From: Bacteroidaceae bacterium
GTDB lineage: Bacteria > Bacteroidota > Bacteroidia > Bacteroidales > Bacteroidaceae
Length of the DNA: 8,435 nucleotides
Assembly (NCBI GenBank): GCA_030843315.1
Contig: JAUUPT010000116.1
Coordinates: 1 to 8,435, forward strand
Direction of reading: 5' to 3'
Both the position numbers and the translations under genes were made by a program. The notes below the pieces were generated by a model. The model made no database searches. It was not told where the DNA came from and saw only the letters and a program-made list of their open reading frames with translations. The first letter of the stretch is position 1. Each line of letters opens with the position of its first letter. This document shows, in pieces, positions 6,500-8,435 of this stretch.

Positions 6500-8278
6500 T
6501 TATTCAGCACCGAAGACGATATGACTACTGTCAACGGTCAATGCGAAGTTCAGGTCACTGGGATCCACTGTGTTGATACCCAAATAGTACTGGGTGGAGG
6601 TTGTACCTGTAGTACCCTGCATCACTGCCTGAATATCGGCGGTGCTATTGCCGCAGTTGGTCACGTAGACAGTGACTTGGGCTCCATTCATACCGGCAAG
6701 CCAAGTGCCCCAGTCGCCTTGTGTTCCGTTGTGAACGCAGGCATCATATCCGTTGCCCCATCCAAAGTTGTCGGCGCGAACCACTGCGTATTCGGTAAGA
6801 TCGACTTTACGAAGAACCACACAGAAGTTGTTCCAGTTGCCGGCCAAACTGCTGTAGTTGGTGAAGGTAATAGACTTTGTCTTGCCCACAGGTACGTTGA
6901 AGTCGTCTGAGAAGGCTTCCCAGAAGGCCGTTGAGTTGTCTTCGGTTCCTACCATGTTGGCTGTGTTGTTCACTACAGAAGCTACAGACTCGGAGACGGT
7001 AACTTTTACCGTTGCGGTGATTCCTTCTTCGGCGGTAATGGTAACGGTCTGAGAACCGGTCTTCGCAGGAACGGCAGACAAGCTGAGTCTCACGTTGTCA
7101 ATGACTCTTGAATCTCCGCTGGCGTAAGTTGCCGTAACCTCCATACCTGTTGGGTCGAAGGCCATCGTCCGGTCCGCCAAAGTCTCGGTAGCTGCCGAGG
7201 TGTAATAATAGTATTGTGTGTGCGAGGGTTGGGCAGTCACCTCAATGGATACAATCTTTTCCACAACTTCAAAAGTAGCATTAGCCACAATCGGTTGTTC
7301 GCAATTCTCACCCTTAAAGGTCTTGTTGTAGATGGCCACAAGATTTTTCACACCCAGTTGCTCCATATCGGGGATAGCAGAGATATAGAGTTCGGAAGCC
7401 GGTATAGTTTTGGTCACTCCCTCTTCAAAGGTAACGATGGCCGAGATATTAGCCATAGCCGAGTCGAGCGGAATACCTACGTTGACCTGGTCGGGTACAT
7501 TCTGCAGTTCCATCGATACCGGATTTTTGTCTTGGGCAGAAGTAAGGCCACCGATAGGAACGATGTTGGTTTGCAAGAAGTCAATGCACGAACCTTCGGG
7601 AACTAAGAAACAGCGGATATTGGTATTGGTCGGGTCTTCGTTCAGATTGGCCTCCTTGTAAGGCTGTGCATAGATTTTAGTCGCCACGCCGTTGGTCATC
7701 TTAATGGTGAAAGCACTTTCGCTGGTGCGGTCTACGGTAAGCGTCACCTTGCCGCCCAACTTCTGTACGCCAGCATCTGTATTGCTGGCATCGGGAGATA
7801 GAAGCAGCGTGCTTGTGGTGTACTTAAAATAGAGGTTGCCCCATTGCGAGTTATAGCTTAAAGAGTCGCCTGTGGCATCAAAACGGATAGCTCCATATTC
7901 AGTGTATCCTTCACCTCCACGATCTATATCGTTAGTGAGAACGAGGGCAAAGTTTTTATAATACGTATTGTCGGCCGGATTGATGTTAAGGTTGAACACC
8001 GCATTCCACTTCTGGCCATCGGGTACCACGTAATATTTGGAGAAAGCACTCCAAAAGCCGGAGGTGAAATCCGTACTTCCTATCGTGTACACATCTTCCT
8101 GCATACCTTCAAGCACTTCATCCGTATTTTTCTGCGAATTCTCTATAGAGTCTACTTTCTGGGAAATCCAGTCGGGGGCGTTTATATTATAGAGTTCGCC
8201 ACCCTCACAGCCCGTTAATGCCAGCAATCCCAAGGCTATCGCACAGCAGAAGGATGTTATTTTATTGAGATATTTCAT
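6500..8278 (-). CDS. Surface lipoprotein with duplicated modules, probable arabinan-binding protein (SGBP)
   Basis: The 592-residue protein has a lipoprotein signal with lipobox LTGC (Cys24) followed by acidic EGGE, so surface display is likely. A short heptad-like linker APDWISQKVDSIENSQ (35-50), seen in Bacteroides Sus-associated lipoproteins, follows. Module A (about 62-236) and module B (about 438-590) look homologous: both start with a G-S/T-x-D turn, then FWSAFS (75-80) or FWEAFS (452-457), V-P-x-G, an F/T-rich strand, an N-F-x-x-V-L strand (109-114 and 485-489) and an E-Y-x-x-x-R strand. Between them lie two Ig-like domains (about 250-340 and 341-430), the second of bacterial Ig-like type (FDPTGMEVTATYASGD). 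No catalytic motif is visible. Position between a SusD-like gene and a GH43 arabinanase suggests a glycan-binding role; no ligand residue can be assigned. It starts 34 bp after the SusD-like gene. A SusE/SusF-like name would be positional only. Confidence 0.82.
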   Translation of the reverse strand: MKYLNKITSFCCAIALGLLALTGCEGGELYNINAPDWISQKVDSIENSQKNTDEVLEGMQEDVYTIGSTDFTSGFWSAFSKYYVVPDGQKWNAVFNLNINPADNTYYKNFALVLTNDIDRGGEGYTEYGAIRFDATGDSLSYNSQWGNLYFKYTTSTLLLSPDASNTDAGVQKLGGKVTLTVDRTSESAFTIKMTNGVATKIYAQPYKEANLNEDPTNTNIRCFLVPEGSCIDFLQTNIVPIGGLTSAQDKNPVSMELQNVPDQVNVGIPLDSAMANISAIVTFEEGVTKTIPASELYISAIPDMEQLGVKNLVAIYNKTFKGENCEQPIVANATFEVVEKIVSIEVTAQPSHTQYYYYTSAATETLADRTMAFDPTGMEVTATYASGDSRVIDNVRLSLSAVPAKTGSQTVTITAEEGITATVKVTVSESVASVVNNTANMVGTEDNSTAFWEAFSDDFNVPVGKTKSITFTNYSSLAGNWNNFCVVLRKVDLTEYAVVRADNFGWGNGYDACVHNGTQGDWGTWLAGMNGAQVTVYVTNCGNSTADIQAVMQGTTGTTSTQYYLGINTVDPSDLNFALTVDSSHIVFGAE

Positions 8279-8312
8279 TGTCTTAAATTTTAATAGGTAA
8301 TGGATTGAAACT

Positions 8313-8435
8313 TTACTTGCTTAAATCTACAACCGGACGCACTTTCCATCCGCTTTCCCGGAAGTAAGTGGAATTATCTGTACTATAGTTGGCGGAGTTG
8401 CCTACCAAATTCGGGTTGTTGTTGGTCAGCTGCTG
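8313..8435 (-). CDS. C-terminus of a probable SusD-like outer-membrane lipoprotein, cut by the window edge
   Basis: A frame open from the window edge (8435) to a TAA at 8313-8315 encodes 40 residues ending ESGWKVRPVVDLSK, with QQLTNNNPNLVGNSANY before it. The NNNPNLVGN stretch resembles the NPNLxQNPG motif near the end of SusD/RagB proteins, and this is where susD normally sits in a polysaccharide utilization locus, directly upstream of the surface binding protein and glycosidase. SusD-like proteins are surface lipoproteins that deliver glycan to the SusC TonB-dependent transporter. The tail after that motif is longer than in classical SusD, and only 40 residues are visible, so the family call relies partly on context. 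Confidence 0.6.
   Translation of the reverse strand, partial: QQLTNNNPNLVGNSANYSTDNSTYFRESGWKVRPVVDLSK

Noticed and set aside
8279..8312. Possible regulatory element in the spacer between the SusD-like and binding-protein genes
   Set aside because: It is only 34 bp of A/T-rich sequence with no dyad or promoter match.
1..8435. CRISPR arrays, insertion sequences, tRNA genes, phase-variation inverted repeats
   Set aside because: I looked for repeat-spacer periodicity, transposase motifs, terminal repeats and tRNA-like arms and saw none.

Overview
The window looks like chromosomal DNA of a gut Bacteroides or close relative. The evidence is Sus-type lipoproteins with acidic residues after the lipobox cysteine, a GH43 arabinanase with a Bacteroides-style N-terminal Ig-like domain, mostly poor Shine-Dalgarno sequences, and a Nudix-type arabinose regulator of the kind described for Bacteroides thetaiotaomicron. 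All eight genes I can support lie on the minus strand, so the window reads biologically from right to left. It matches the junction between an arabinan polysaccharide utilization locus and the L-arabinose catabolic operon.

Right half (8435 down to about 4475), the surface module: the last 40 codons of a probable SusD-like protein, then a 592-residue surface lipoprotein with two copies of a beta-sandwich-like module around two Ig-like domains (probable surface glycan-binding protein), then a GH43 arabinanase lipoprotein. A 39-nt hairpin sits in the spacer between the last two genes. A strong intrinsic terminator (4475-4511) closes this unit.

Left half (about 4470 down to 1), the uptake and catabolism module: a roughly 100-bp promoter/operator region with several inverted repeats, then a lipoprotein aldose 1-epimerase (mutarotase), an SGLT-like sodium/sugar symporter starting at GTG, the Nudix-like repressor AraR, L-ribulose-5-phosphate 4-epimerase AraD, and the first 21 codons of L-arabinose isomerase AraA. 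Gaps of 25, 39, 6 and 26 bp indicate one operon.

Inferred working model: arabinan is captured and cut at the cell surface (SusD-like, glycan-binding protein, GH43), arabinose released in the periplasm is interconverted between anomers by the mutarotase, imported by the symporter, and passed through AraA, a kinase outside the window, and AraD to D-xylulose 5-phosphate. AraR, encoded inside the operon, probably senses arabinose and controls the promoter upstream of the mutarotase. I see no mobile element, CRISPR array, tRNA or rRNA, and nothing that requires a wholly new system. The most worthwhile leads are the operator-like repeats, the intercistronic hairpin and the duplicated module of the binding lipoprotein.
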